Below are positions 1 to 4,778 of a stretch of DNA of 5,747 nucleotides, in pieces. Source of the DNA: Chitinophagaceae bacterium (lineage in GTDB: Bacteria; Bacteroidota; Bacteroidia; Chitinophagales; Chitinophagaceae); contig JAJTCI010000168.1 in the NCBI GenBank assembly GCA_021323155.1, forward strand, positions 1-5,747. Direction: 5' to 3'. The notes beneath the pieces were generated by a model. The model was given only the letters and a program-made list of their open reading frames with translations, was not told the DNA's origin and ran no database searches. The translations under genes and the position numbers were made by a program. Within the stretch, counting starts at the first letter, position 1, and each line of letters begins with the position of its first letter.

Positions 1-45
1 GATGATCTCGCGGCCTTTTCTAACCAGTTGCTGTATTGTAGGCAT
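1..45 (-). CDS. rpsL: 30S ribosomal protein S12, N-terminal fragment (15 codons)
   Basis: Reading the minus strand from the ATG at 45-43 gives MPTIQQLVRKGREII, the very conserved start of bacterial ribosomal protein S12. S12 sits at the decoding centre of the 30S subunit, affects translational accuracy, and is the classic streptomycin-resistance locus. Only the first 15 codons are present; the rest, and probably rpsG and fusA of the str operon, would lie beyond the left edge. A weak AGGT lies 6 nt upstream of the ATG. A good Bacteroidetes-type promoter lies about 40 bp upstream, so rpsL is probably the first gene of its operon. The match is short, but this N-terminus is distinctive. Confidence 0.93.
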   Translation of the reverse strand, partial: MPTIQQLVRKGREII

Positions 46-64
46 TCTTAACCTGTTTAAATGA

Positions 65-83
65 GTCCCATTTTTTTAGGGAC
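65..83 (-). other. Small hairpin at the start of the rpsL leader
   Basis: GTCCC (65-69) and GGGAC (79-83) form a perfect 5-bp stem around an A/T-only 9-nt loop. The start site predicted from the promoter lies near 79-83, so the hairpin would sit at or near the 5' end of the rpsL mRNA. It could protect the transcript or simply be chance; nothing shows a regulatory role. Confidence 0.3.
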
Positions 84-85
84 GG

Positions 86-117
86 CAAAGGTAACGGGAC
101 CAAAGTGAAATTCCAAA
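86..117 (-). promoter_or_regulatory. Predicted promoter of the rpsL (str) operon
   Basis: On the minus strand TTTG (117-114) is followed after 20 nt by TACCTTTG (93-86). This matches the Bacteroidetes primary sigma factor pattern, a -33 TTTG and a -7 TAnnTTTG. It gives a leader of roughly 35-40 nt before the rpsL ATG. Position, spacing and both boxes agree, so this is the best promoter in the window. Confidence 0.72.
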
Positions 118-143
118 AATGAAGATTGGTGATTTGCCCCAAA

Positions 144-176
144 ATTGAAAAAACCCGTTCTTTTTAAACGGGTTTT
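144..176 (-). terminator. Rho-independent terminator after the lipoprotein pair
   Basis: AAAACCCGTT (150-159) and AACGGGTTTT (167-176) form a perfect 10-bp stem with a 7-nt loop. On the minus strand the second arm runs into a stretch of six T residues. It lies 20 bp after the stop codon of the lipoprotein gene ending at 197 and before the rpsL promoter, so it should separate the two units. In the plus direction the T tract is only four long, so any activity that way would be weaker. Confidence 0.85.
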
Positions 177-196
177 AACTTCTTTCCGGATCATCC

Positions 197-760
197 TTAT
201 TGAATTACGGCCTTAGCGATCACGGTATGCGACTCATCGGTCAGTACAAAAACGGCCCGCTCCGCCCCTGTTATCTTCTGGTAAGGGATCACCTCACCGG
301 AGGGATAGGCCAGGGCAGGAAGTGTGACACTGTAATAACTGCGGATCTTCTGGCCATCTGCGCTAGCATCCTCAGCTCTAGGCATTAACGCGAGTTCGTT
401 CAATACAGAATATGTTTTACCCTCGGCATCGGTCATCTCGGCCCGGATGGTTTTCGGAGCCGGGCTGGATTCACTCATCATCAACGTTATCCGTACTTCC
501 GCACCATCCTTACCTGGCATTACTTGAACCTGCCCCATCTTCCCTTCAGCGCCATGCAGCAGATATGTCTCGTTTTCGGGCTGTGCCATAACATCATCAC
601 TTGGTTCTACCATGATCCCCGAAACTGATGAAACTGATAGGGAAGCTTCCTTATTTTCCTCCTGCGGAACAATTGCTGCCTCTTTCTGGCAGGAACCGCC
701 AAGCATCGCTGCAAGCAGCACCACTGGTGCGCCTTTCAGCAGTGTAAATGTTTTTTTCAT
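197..760 (-). CDS. Predicted lipoprotein of unknown function (187 aa), downstream paralogue
   Basis: The N-terminus has a type II signal peptide: MKK, a hydrophobic stretch at about residues 11-20, then GGSCQK with the lipidated cysteine at residue 24. The -3 position is Gly rather than the usual Leu/Val, so the lipobox is slightly atypical. A Glu/Ser-rich spacer (about 27-62) follows, then a mostly beta-predicted domain (about 66-187) with no catalytic motif that I recognise. The protein is probably anchored in the outer or inner membrane facing the periplasm or surface. From about residue 66 it can be loosely aligned with the upstream lipoprotein. AGGAAGGA lies just before the ATG, a clearer Shine-Dalgarno site than usual for the phylum. 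The gene is 29 bp after its neighbour and is followed by a terminator, which suggests the end of a two-gene unit. Function unknown. Confidence 0.82.
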   Translation of the reverse strand: MKKTFTLLKGAPVVLLAAMLGGSCQKEAAIVPQEENKEASLSVSSVSGIMVEPSDDVMAQPENETYLLHGAEGKMGQVQVMPGKDGAEVRITLMMSESSPAPKTIRAEMTDAEGKTYSVLNELALMPRAEDASADGQKIRSYYSVTLPALAYPSGEVIPYQKITGAERAVFVLTDESHTVIAKAVIQ

Positions 761-761
761 G

Positions 762-769
762 TCCTTCCT
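762..769 (-). promoter_or_regulatory. Ribosome binding site of the downstream lipoprotein gene
   Basis: AGGAAGGA on the minus strand ends 1 nt before the ATG at 760, and its inner AGGA at 769-766 gives a spacing of 5 nt. It supports this start. It also stands out because the other genes here lack a well-placed Shine-Dalgarno sequence. Confidence 0.55.
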
Positions 770-789
770 GTTGATTCTTTGGTTAATTA

Positions 790-1227
790 TTAATGTATCT
801 GGGTAAAAAAAATCTCCATGTCGTTGCCGTCCGTCACCACCAGCTTGAGTGCTTTAGTGTACATCAGCAGGTCATAACTTACGGTGAGGTTCCGGTTGGT
901 GGAGACGATAGGATGCGTATCACTTACACCGGTCTCCGGGTTGATATTATTCAGCTGCGCCATCGGGATCCCGTTAACCAGCGCGGCTTTGTAGGGTGGT
1001 GGGTGGGGCGTAAGGATCGCCTTATTCACACTCACCAACACCCTGGCTTCTCCGCCTGGTTGTTCCGAGATAATGATACTGCCGATATTAGTGCTGTCGC
1101 TGGATAAAAGCGGGTAAGTGCGTATTTCAGGTGCGGTCTCGGCTGCCGATTTACTGCAGCTGGTGACCATTATAACTGCCAGCAGCATCACCGATGCCAG
1201 CCGGAGTAACGGGTAAATCCTTTTCAT
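790..1227 (-). CDS. Predicted lipoprotein of unknown function (145 aa), upstream paralogue
   Basis: The N-terminus is a lipoprotein signal peptide: MKR, a hydrophobic core at residues 11-21, then the lipobox VTSC with the modified cysteine at residue 24, followed by SKS. A short spacer leads to a compact, probably beta-rich domain (about 38-145) containing GGEARV, a His/Pro-rich turn (HPPP, 75-78), and a C-terminal stretch ALKLVVTDGND before the last strand. It resembles small Bacteroidetes lipoproteins in which a CHRD-like beta-sandwich follows the signal peptide, but I cannot assign a named domain. It is the first gene of a pair and the following lipoprotein starts 29 bp after its stop. No Shine-Dalgarno site is visible before the ATG. 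Exported lipoprotein is well supported; function is unknown. Confidence 0.82.
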   Translation of the reverse strand: MKRIYPLLRLASVMLLAVIMVTSCSKSAAETAPEIRTYPLLSSDSTNIGSIIISEQPGGEARVLVSVNKAILTPHPPPYKAALVNGIPMAQLNNINPETGVSDTHPIVSTNRNLTVSYDLLMYTKALKLVVTDGNDMEIFFTQIH

Positions 1228-1482
1228 GGTGTCTTATGTTTATTCTGCGAATCATGTCCTGTTGCGCTGTGCCAAAACAAATGCCAACCTCACTACTGTC
1301 GCAACGCTGCCCCCGGCCGTCAAAACCCGCGCTGGTAAGGGATTCTGGATGAATACAGTGCAGCGGCAACAAGGATGTAAAGCGTTTTGCGCTGGAGATG
1401 GATGGTTATGGTACACAGAACAATTTTCTACGCATTTACGGGACCGGAGCAATACAATAGCGTTTACGATGAAGAAGAAAGA
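1228..1482. other. Intergenic stretch with no recognisable gene
   Basis: About 255 bp separate the lipoprotein pair from the repeat block. Open frames cross it on both strands, but their translations are compositionally odd, continue into the repeat DNA, and look like no protein family I know. Apart from the weak promoter candidate near the lipoprotein start, I see no RNA gene, terminator or mobile-element end here. Confidence 0.6.
1273..1304 (-). promoter_or_regulatory. Possible weak promoter of the lipoprotein pair
   Basis: On the minus strand TTG (1304-1302) is followed after 21 nt by TTGTTTTG (1280-1273), one mismatch from the TAnnTTTG -7 box. It lies 45 bp upstream of the ATG at 1227. 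The match is imperfect, and I give it only because no better candidate is visible upstream of this pair. Confidence 0.3.
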
Positions 1483-1736
1483 GTTTCCCGCAAAGCAGAT
1501 AAGGGGCAAAGCCGCAAAGGACTATTCCCAGGTGCTATTGCTCCTAAGGAAGGTCTTGCGCGCACCTTGGCGTCTTTGCTCCTTTGCGTCTTTGCGTGAA
1601 ACTCCTTTGGGTTCCCGACCCGCGGACAGGCGGTTTTCGTCAAACTTCCCCTTACGCCTTTGCTCCCCGCCCGAACGGGCGTTCGGTACGGGCGGGCTTT
1701 GCGTCTTTGCGTGAAACCTCGCACCCTTTGGGTTCC
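1483..1736. repeat. GCAAAG-rich dispersed-repeat block with inverted and direct copies
   Basis: A 20-bp core, TTTGCGTCTTTGCGTGAAAC, occurs identically at 1583-1602 and 1698-1717, each followed by CCTTTGGGTTCC (1604-1615; 1725-1736). An inverted arm, GTTTCCCGCAAAG (1483-1495), pairs with 1590-1602 at 12 of 13 positions. GCAAAGCCGCAAAGG (1506-1520) pairs with 1581-1595 at 14 of 15. AGGTGC (1530-1535) pairs with GCACCT (1562-1567), so 1483-1602 can fold into one long imperfect hairpin. A CCGC/GCGG hairpin lies at 1620-1633. I recall similar GCAAAGACGCAAAG repeats in intergenic DNA of many bacteria, where they give spurious translations rich in 'HAKTQR' or 'FASLRE'. No transposase gene is present; this may be a non-autonomous or REP-like element. 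Confidence 0.8.
1666..1696. repeat. GC-rich palindrome inserted within a repeat unit
   Basis: CCCGCCCG (1666-1673) and CGGGCGGG (1689-1696) are perfect inverted arms. Between and overlapping them, CCGAAC (1671-1676) and GTTCGG (1681-1686) form an alternative 6-bp stem with a GGGC loop. Removing about 31 bases (1667-1697) would join CGCCTTTGCTCC to TTTGCGTCTTTG. That restores the arrangement seen uninterrupted at 1571-1602, apart from one mismatch. Confidence 0.75.
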
Positions 1737-1766
1737 ACAAAAAAGCCCCACCATCCGGTGAGGCTT
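1735..1766 (-). terminator. Rho-independent terminator of ilvE
   Basis: On the minus strand AAGCCTCACC (1766-1757), loop GGAT, then GGTGGGGCTT (1752-1743) form a 10-bp stem with a single U-G wobble, followed by a run of six T residues in total. It starts 20 bp after the ilvE stop codon. In the plus direction the wobble becomes a C-A mismatch and there is no T run downstream, so it is directed at ilvE. Confidence 0.9.
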
Positions 1767-1785
1767 CTATCATAAATGATGAGCA

Positions 1786-2850
1786 TTAGATCTTATACAT
1801 CCATCCGTGTTTGTCGGCAGCGCGTCCTTCACGGATATCCGTAAGGCGCTTCTTCAACTCGGGCGCTGTCTTTGAATTGTCCACGTCAAACTCCATGACA
1901 TAATCTTTATAACGCAGTTCCTTGATCTGCGTGATAGTCGCCGCGGTGCCCGTTCCGAATACTTCGTAAAGTATGCCGGCCTTGTGCGCGTCCATCAGGT
2001 CGTCCACGCTGATCTTCTTCTCCTGCACTTTGAAACCCATTTCTTTTAGGATGGTCATCGCACTCTCGCGCGTAACGCCGTTCAGGATGGTGCCTTCCTC
2101 CAGCGAAGGAGTGATGGCGGTATCACCGATGATAAAGAATACGTTCATCGTGCCGATCTCCTGCACATACTTGTGTTCGTAGGCATCGGTCCACAGCACC
2201 TGGTCGTAACCCAGCTTCTTCGCCTGCGCGGTAGCGAACATACTGGCACCGTAGTTACCCGCCGCCTTCGCGTATCCCACGCCTCCCGGCGCCGCACGCA
2301 CAAATTTCTCTTCTACGTAGATGCGGATCGGCGCGTTGTAGTAAGGTCCTGCAGGACTCAATATGATCATGAACTTGTAAGAGTCGGATGGCTTTACGCC
2401 GATCACGGGGTCTGACGAGAACATGAAGGGCCTGATATAAAGTGAGTGGTCTTTGTTCTCCGGTATCCAGTTCCTGTCCAGGTCGATCAGCATGCGCATG
2501 CCTTCCATGAATATATCTTCCGGTACCTGCGGCATCTGCATACGCTCAGCGGAAATATTGAACCGTTTGAAGTTATCCTGCGGGCGGAAGATATAAGCAT
2601 TGCCGTCCTTGCCACGGTAAGCCTTGATACCTTCGAAAATAGCCTGGCCATAATGCAGCGCGGCAGTGGAAGGCTCCATCAGTAAAGGCTGGTAGGGTTT
2701 GATCTCGATATTTTTCCATTCACCATTCTCATAATCAGCTTCCAACATATGGTCGGTATAATACCTTCCAAAAGGAATGTTTTCGAGCGACATTTCATTC
2801 AGCTTGCTCCGCTCTACCCGGGTGATATTTATGTCCATCGCCGCAATCAT
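1786..2850 (-). CDS. ilvE: Branched-chain amino acid aminotransferase (354 aa)
   Basis: This is a PLP-dependent class IV (fold type IV) aminotransferase. It interconverts leucine, isoleucine and valine with their 2-oxo acids, using 2-oxoglutarate/glutamate, in the cytoplasm. Visible family features in order: YGQAIFEGIKAYR (67-79), the FRP...F.RF substrate-side segment (88-97), YIRP (138-141), the catalytic lysine K195 in GYAKAAGNYGAS, E231 in EIGTMNVFF (expected to contact the PLP ring nitrogen), GVTRES (258-263), and the phosphate-binding FGTGTAA (298-304). The length matches the longer BCAT form typical of Bacteroidetes and eukaryotes rather than the ~310-aa E. coli type. I prefer the ATG at 2850 because related proteins, as I recall them, begin with MI; the ATG at 2838 (MDINIT) is an alternative. 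The gene stands alone, divergent from the next gene, with its own terminator. Confidence 0.96.
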   Translation of the reverse strand: MIAAMDINITRVERSKLNEMSLENIPFGRYYTDHMLEADYENGEWKNIEIKPYQPLLMEPSTAALHYGQAIFEGIKAYRGKDGNAYIFRPQDNFKRFNISAERMQMPQVPEDIFMEGMRMLIDLDRNWIPENKDHSLYIRPFMFSSDPVIGVKPSDSYKFMIILSPAGPYYNAPIRIYVEEKFVRAAPGGVGYAKAAGNYGASMFATAQAKKLGYDQVLWTDAYEHKYVQEIGTMNVFFIIGDTAITPSLEEGTILNGVTRESAMTILKEMGFKVQEKKISVDDLMDAHKAGILYEVFGTGTAATITQIKELRYKDYVMEFDVDNSKTAPELKKRLTDIREGRAADKHGWMYKI

Positions 2851-2855
2851 AACTT

Positions 2856-2863
2856 TATATTTG
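2856..2863 (+). promoter_or_regulatory. -7 promoter element for the 2922 gene and rdgB
   Basis: TATATTTG matches the Bacteroidetes -7 consensus TAnnTTTG at every defined position. It would start a transcript near 2868-2870 with a leader of about 50 nt. No good -33 TTTG is seen; TTTA at 2828-2831 is spaced slightly too far away, at 24 nt. Confidence 0.5.
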
Positions 2864-2866
2864 TTG

Positions 2867-2874
2867 CAAATAAA
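2867..2874 (-). promoter_or_regulatory. -7-like promoter element for ilvE
   Basis: On the minus strand TTTATTTG differs from TAnnTTTG at one position. It lies 16 bp upstream of the ilvE ATG at 2850, which implies a very short leader. The nearest upstream TTTG is only 15 nt away, shorter than usual. Weak on its own; its symmetry with the plus-strand element at 2856-2863 is notable. Confidence 0.35.
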
Positions 2875-2921
2875 CGAAAAAATTTAGCCCAAAAGCTAAC
2901 GCTTGTTAATATTTAACTACC

Positions 2922-3500
2922 ATGAGTTTTGACAATACAGAACTGCCTGAAATACTGCTGGCGGAATTATATAAAAATTCCCTTGTAGTGATAGAAAGCG
3001 ATAAAGCCGCTGTGGAAAAAACTGCCCCGGCCAAGGCGAAAAAGAAACCCGTTGCAGCGGAAAAGACCGTGGTTGAAACCCAGCCACCCGCCATCGCGAA
3101 AGGCTTGTCTTATCTCGGCGACAACAACAGCCATATCTCTATCATTGTAAAAGACGCCGGCGCGGTTCACCTCGACGATGCTTCACTGGCATTCCTGTCA
3201 TCAGTGCTCACCGCCTGTAAGCTCAACCTCGCCGACGTAGCCATCGTAAACATGCAAAACCAGGAAGTGGACGATATATTACTGAGGGCGGAATTAGCAC
3301 CTAAGACCGTACTGTTATTTGGCATCTCCAGCAGCGAGATCGGCCTGCCATTCAGCATTCCCGATTACAAGCCGCAACCATTTAATAACTGCACCTATTT
3401 ACAGTCCGCGCCGTTAGATAAAATGACCGGGACTGATAAAGAAGCGAAACTGGAAAAGAGCAGGCTCTGGGTTTGCCTGAAAACATTGTTCAACGTATGA
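2922..3500 (+). CDS. Unknown 192-aa protein coupled to rdgB; possible DNA polymerase III psi-like subunit
   Basis: I do not recognise this protein as an established family. Three parts are visible. An amphipathic N-terminal segment (about 5-25, LPEILLAELYKNSLVVIE) comes first. A Lys/Ala/Pro/Glu-rich linker follows (about 27-60). The last part is a small alpha/beta domain (about 62-192) with strands around ISIIV (72-76), VAIVN (106-110) and TVLLFG (129-134), and a final helix containing RLW (181-183) and LKTLF (186-190). There is no signal peptide or membrane segment, so it is cytoplasmic. E. coli HolD (psi) also has a short clamp-loader-binding N-terminus, a flexible link and an alpha/beta domain ending in an LW-containing helix, so a psi-like role is conceivable. 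This is inference from layout only. The stop overlaps the rdgB start, implying co-expression. No Shine-Dalgarno site is visible. Confidence 0.85.
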   Translation: MSFDNTELPEILLAELYKNSLVVIESDKAAVEKTAPAKAKKKPVAAEKTVVETQPPAIAKGLSYLGDNNSHISIIVKDAGAVHLDDASLAFLSSVLTACKLNLADVAIVNMQNQEVDDILLRAELAPKTVLLFGISSSEIGLPFSIPDYKPQPFNNCTYLQSAPLDKMTGTDKEAKLEKSRLWVCLKTLFNV

Positions 3501-4075
3501 TGAAGATCATCTTTGCCACGAACAACCGCAACAAGGTGGAAGAGATCCGCGCGGTGACCGCGGGCAGGTTTGAGATCGTTGGTTTGAACGAAGCCGGGAT
3601 CGACATCGATATACCAGAGCCACACGATACACTGGAGTCGAACGCGATCGAGAAAGCATCTGCAATATTTGAACTCACCAACACCAATGTATTCAGTGAA
3701 GACACGGGACTTGAAACGGAAGCATTAAATGGCGCGCCCGGCGTTAAGAGTGCGCGTTATGCAGGAGAAGGAAAAGATTTCCAGGCGAACATCGATAAGC
3801 TGTTATTGAACCTGCGGGATGCTGCGAACAGGAAAGCGCGTTTCCGCACCATCATCTGCCTGTTGTGGAATGGCGAGCAACACCTGTTCGAAGGCGTGTG
3901 CGAAGGTAAGATCATCGAACAACAACGCGGAACAAAAGGCTTCGGTTACGACCCGGTGTTTGTACCGGATGGAAGTGAAAAGACCTTCGCGGAAATGGAG
4001 ATGGAGGAAAAGAACAAGTACAGCCACCGGCGCAAGGCGACAGATAAGCTGGTTGAATTCTTGTTGTCGCGTTGA
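3500..4075 (+). CDS. rdgB: XTP/dITP pyrophosphatase, RdgB/HAM1 family (191 aa)
   Basis: This enzyme hydrolyses non-canonical purine nucleotides (dITP, XTP, ITP) to monophosphates plus pyrophosphate, keeping inosine and xanthosine out of DNA and RNA. Numbering from the ATG at 3500, the N-terminal substrate loop is TNNRNK (7-12). The SEDTGLE motif carries the expected catalytic Asp at 68, and GAPGVKSARYAG follows. FGYDP (148-152) and the base-contacting SHR (175-177) come near the C-terminus. Length is normal for the family. Two adjacent ATGs occur: 3497-3499 overlaps the upstream TGA as ATGA, and 3500-3502 shares one base with it. Family N-termini (MKIIFATNN) favour 3500. The in-frame ATG at 3473 would add nine residues lying inside the upstream gene and is unlikely. 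Translational coupling to the upstream gene is expected. Confidence 0.95.
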   Translation: MKIIFATNNRNKVEEIRAVTAGRFEIVGLNEAGIDIDIPEPHDTLESNAIEKASAIFELTNTNVFSEDTGLETEALNGAPGVKSARYAGEGKDFQANIDKLLLNLRDAANRKARFRTIICLLWNGEQHLFEGVCEGKIIEQQRGTKGFGYDPVFVPDGSEKTFAEMEMEEKNKYSHRRKATDKLVEFLLSR

Positions 4076-4106
4076 AGGTTCAAAAAAACTTCCGGTTCTT
4101 TGCAAC

Positions 4107-4169
4107 CCATTGACCATTGACCATTGACCATTGACCATTGACCATTGACCATTGACCATTCACCATTCA
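4107..4169. repeat. Heptanucleotide tandem repeat, 9 units
   Basis: Seven perfect CCATTGA units (4107-4155) are followed by two CCATTCA variants (4156-4169) and a trailing CC. The array begins 31 bp after the rdgB stop and ends 10 bp before the next gene's TTG start. Since 7 is not a multiple of 3, three units (21 bp) encode a 7-residue period. On the minus strand this gives a repeating NGQWSMV translation, which I take to be spurious. Such arrays can change length by slippage. Confidence 0.97.
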
Positions 4170-4179
4170 CCGTAGCACA

Positions 4180-4611
4180 TTGAACAGGATCAAACTAACC
4201 TTACCACCCTCCTTCCCCTTCAGCACCCGCATCCGTATCCGCATCACCGATCTCAATTACGGCGGGCATGTAGGCAACGATACTTTTCTTTCGCTGGTGC
4301 AGGAAGCCCGGCAGCAATTCCTCAACACGCATGGATATGGTGAACTGGAGTTCGAAGGCATTGGCCTCATAATGGCAGACGCAGGTATCGAATTTAAAAG
4401 TGAACTGAATTTCGGCGATGAAGTGGAAATACACGTGGCACCCGCCGACTTCACAAAGTTTGGTTTCGACCTGTACTATAAAATGGAGATCGTTCACCCC
4501 TCCGGTAACATACTTGCCGGCAAGGTCAAGACGGGTATGTTGTGTTATGATTATAAAGCTAAGAAGCTGGCGCCCCTGCCACCTGCCGCGCTGGCAAAAT
4601 TGTCCGTTTAA
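4180..4611 (+). CDS. Hotdog-fold thioesterase, 4HBT/YbgC-like (143 aa), TTG start
   Basis: Probably an acyl-CoA thioesterase that hydrolyses a CoA thioester in the cytoplasm; the natural substrate cannot be told from sequence. The segment ITDLNYGGHVGNDTFLSL (22-39) matches the 4HBT motif, in which an Asp precedes a GH and an N/D-rich helix start: D24, G29-H30, N33-D34. It is followed by EARQQFL (42-48) on the central hotdog helix. Strands follow at 67-73 (ADAGIEF) and 81-87 (EVEIHVA), as expected of a ~140-aa single-hotdog protein that works as a dimer or tetramer. No ATG lies in frame before the conserved region. The frame is closed upstream by a TGA at 4153-4155 inside the heptamer array, so TTG at 4180 is the best start. 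No Shine-Dalgarno site is seen. It could share the rdgB transcript or have its own promoter. Confidence 0.85.
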   Translation: MNRIKLTLPPSFPFSTRIRIRITDLNYGGHVGNDTFLSLVQEARQQFLNTHGYGELEFEGIGLIMADAGIEFKSELNFGDEVEIHVAPADFTKFGFDLYYKMEIVHPSGNILAGKVKTGMLCYDYKAKKLAPLPPAALAKLSV

Positions 4612-4676
4612 ACCGTTTATGTATTTCACCAACCCGCAAGCAGCATAGTTTCCATTCCAGCCCTCTTAGAACTGTT

Positions 4677-4706
4677 GTAAAGCCGTTAAAAGCGGGCCTG
4701 CTTTAC
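4677..4706. promoter_or_regulatory. Inverted repeat next to a promoter, possible operator
   Basis: GTAAAGC (4677-4683) and GCTTTAC (4700-4706) are perfect 7-bp inverted arms separated by 16 bp, ending 3 bp before the -7 element at 4710-4717. There is no T run after either arm, which argues against an intrinsic terminator. The position suits a regulator site over the -33 region, but no regulator is identifiable. Confidence 0.35.
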
Positions 4707-4709
4707 CTA

Positions 4710-4717
4710 TATGTTTG
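4710..4717 (+). promoter_or_regulatory. -7 promoter element of the exported-protein gene
   Basis: TATGTTTG matches TAnnTTTG exactly. The start site would fall near 4722-4724, giving a leader of about 55 nt before the ATG at 4779. The -33 region is poor, with TTAA at 4686-4689 at 20-nt spacing, so the promoter may need an activator or be weak. Confidence 0.55.
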
Positions 4718-4768
4718 TACATTCACAACTTAGAGACTAAGAACCAATATCTAAGGAGAACCGACACT

Positions 4769-4778
4769 TTCAATTGAA
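4769..4778. repeat. Perfect palindrome abutting the start codon
   Basis: TTCAATTGAA is a perfect 10-bp palindrome ending directly before the ATG at 4779. In mRNA it is AU-rich and has no room for a loop, so a stable hairpin is unlikely. It could be a protein-binding half-site pair or chance. Confidence 0.35.

Noticed and set aside
1226..1714. Plus-strand open frame of 162 codons across the intergenic region
   Set aside because: It starts on the opposite strand within the lipoprotein start codon region and runs straight through inverted and direct repeat DNA. Its translation has the 'FASLRE/LCVFA' pattern of repeat-derived spurious frames.
1483..1736. Repeat block considered as a CRISPR array or complete insertion sequence
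   Set aside because: Only two direct core copies with unequal flanks, no regular spacers, no transposase-coding frame, and no target-site duplication that I could see.
1464..1773. Minus-strand open frames of 83-96 codons over the GCAAAG repeats
   Set aside because: Their sequences (HAKTQR-like) come from the repeat, they overlap the ilvE terminator, and there is no start signal or family resemblance.
3473..3499. Upstream ATG at 3473 as the rdgB start
   Set aside because: It adds MPENIVQRM, which overlaps the previous gene by 28 bases and precedes the conserved family N-terminus MKIIFATNN.
4107..4169. Heptamer array considered as CRISPR or iteron origin
   Set aside because: Units are contiguous with no spacers, which rules out CRISPR. 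Nothing nearby (no replication initiator, no DnaA boxes noticed) supports an origin.
3803..4170. Minus-strand frames with a repeating NGQWSMV peptide
   Set aside because: The peptide is just the heptamer array translated, continuing antisense through rdgB. Any frame over a 7-bp repeat gives a 7-residue period.
4201..4632. Minus-strand 143-codon frame opposite the thioesterase
   Set aside because: It is a mirror of a clear hotdog-fold gene on the plus strand and has no recognisable motifs.
4677..4706. GTAAAGC/GCTTTAC as terminator of the thioesterase gene
   Set aside because: No T run follows either arm and the loop is 16 nt. Its position against a -7 box fits a regulatory dyad better.
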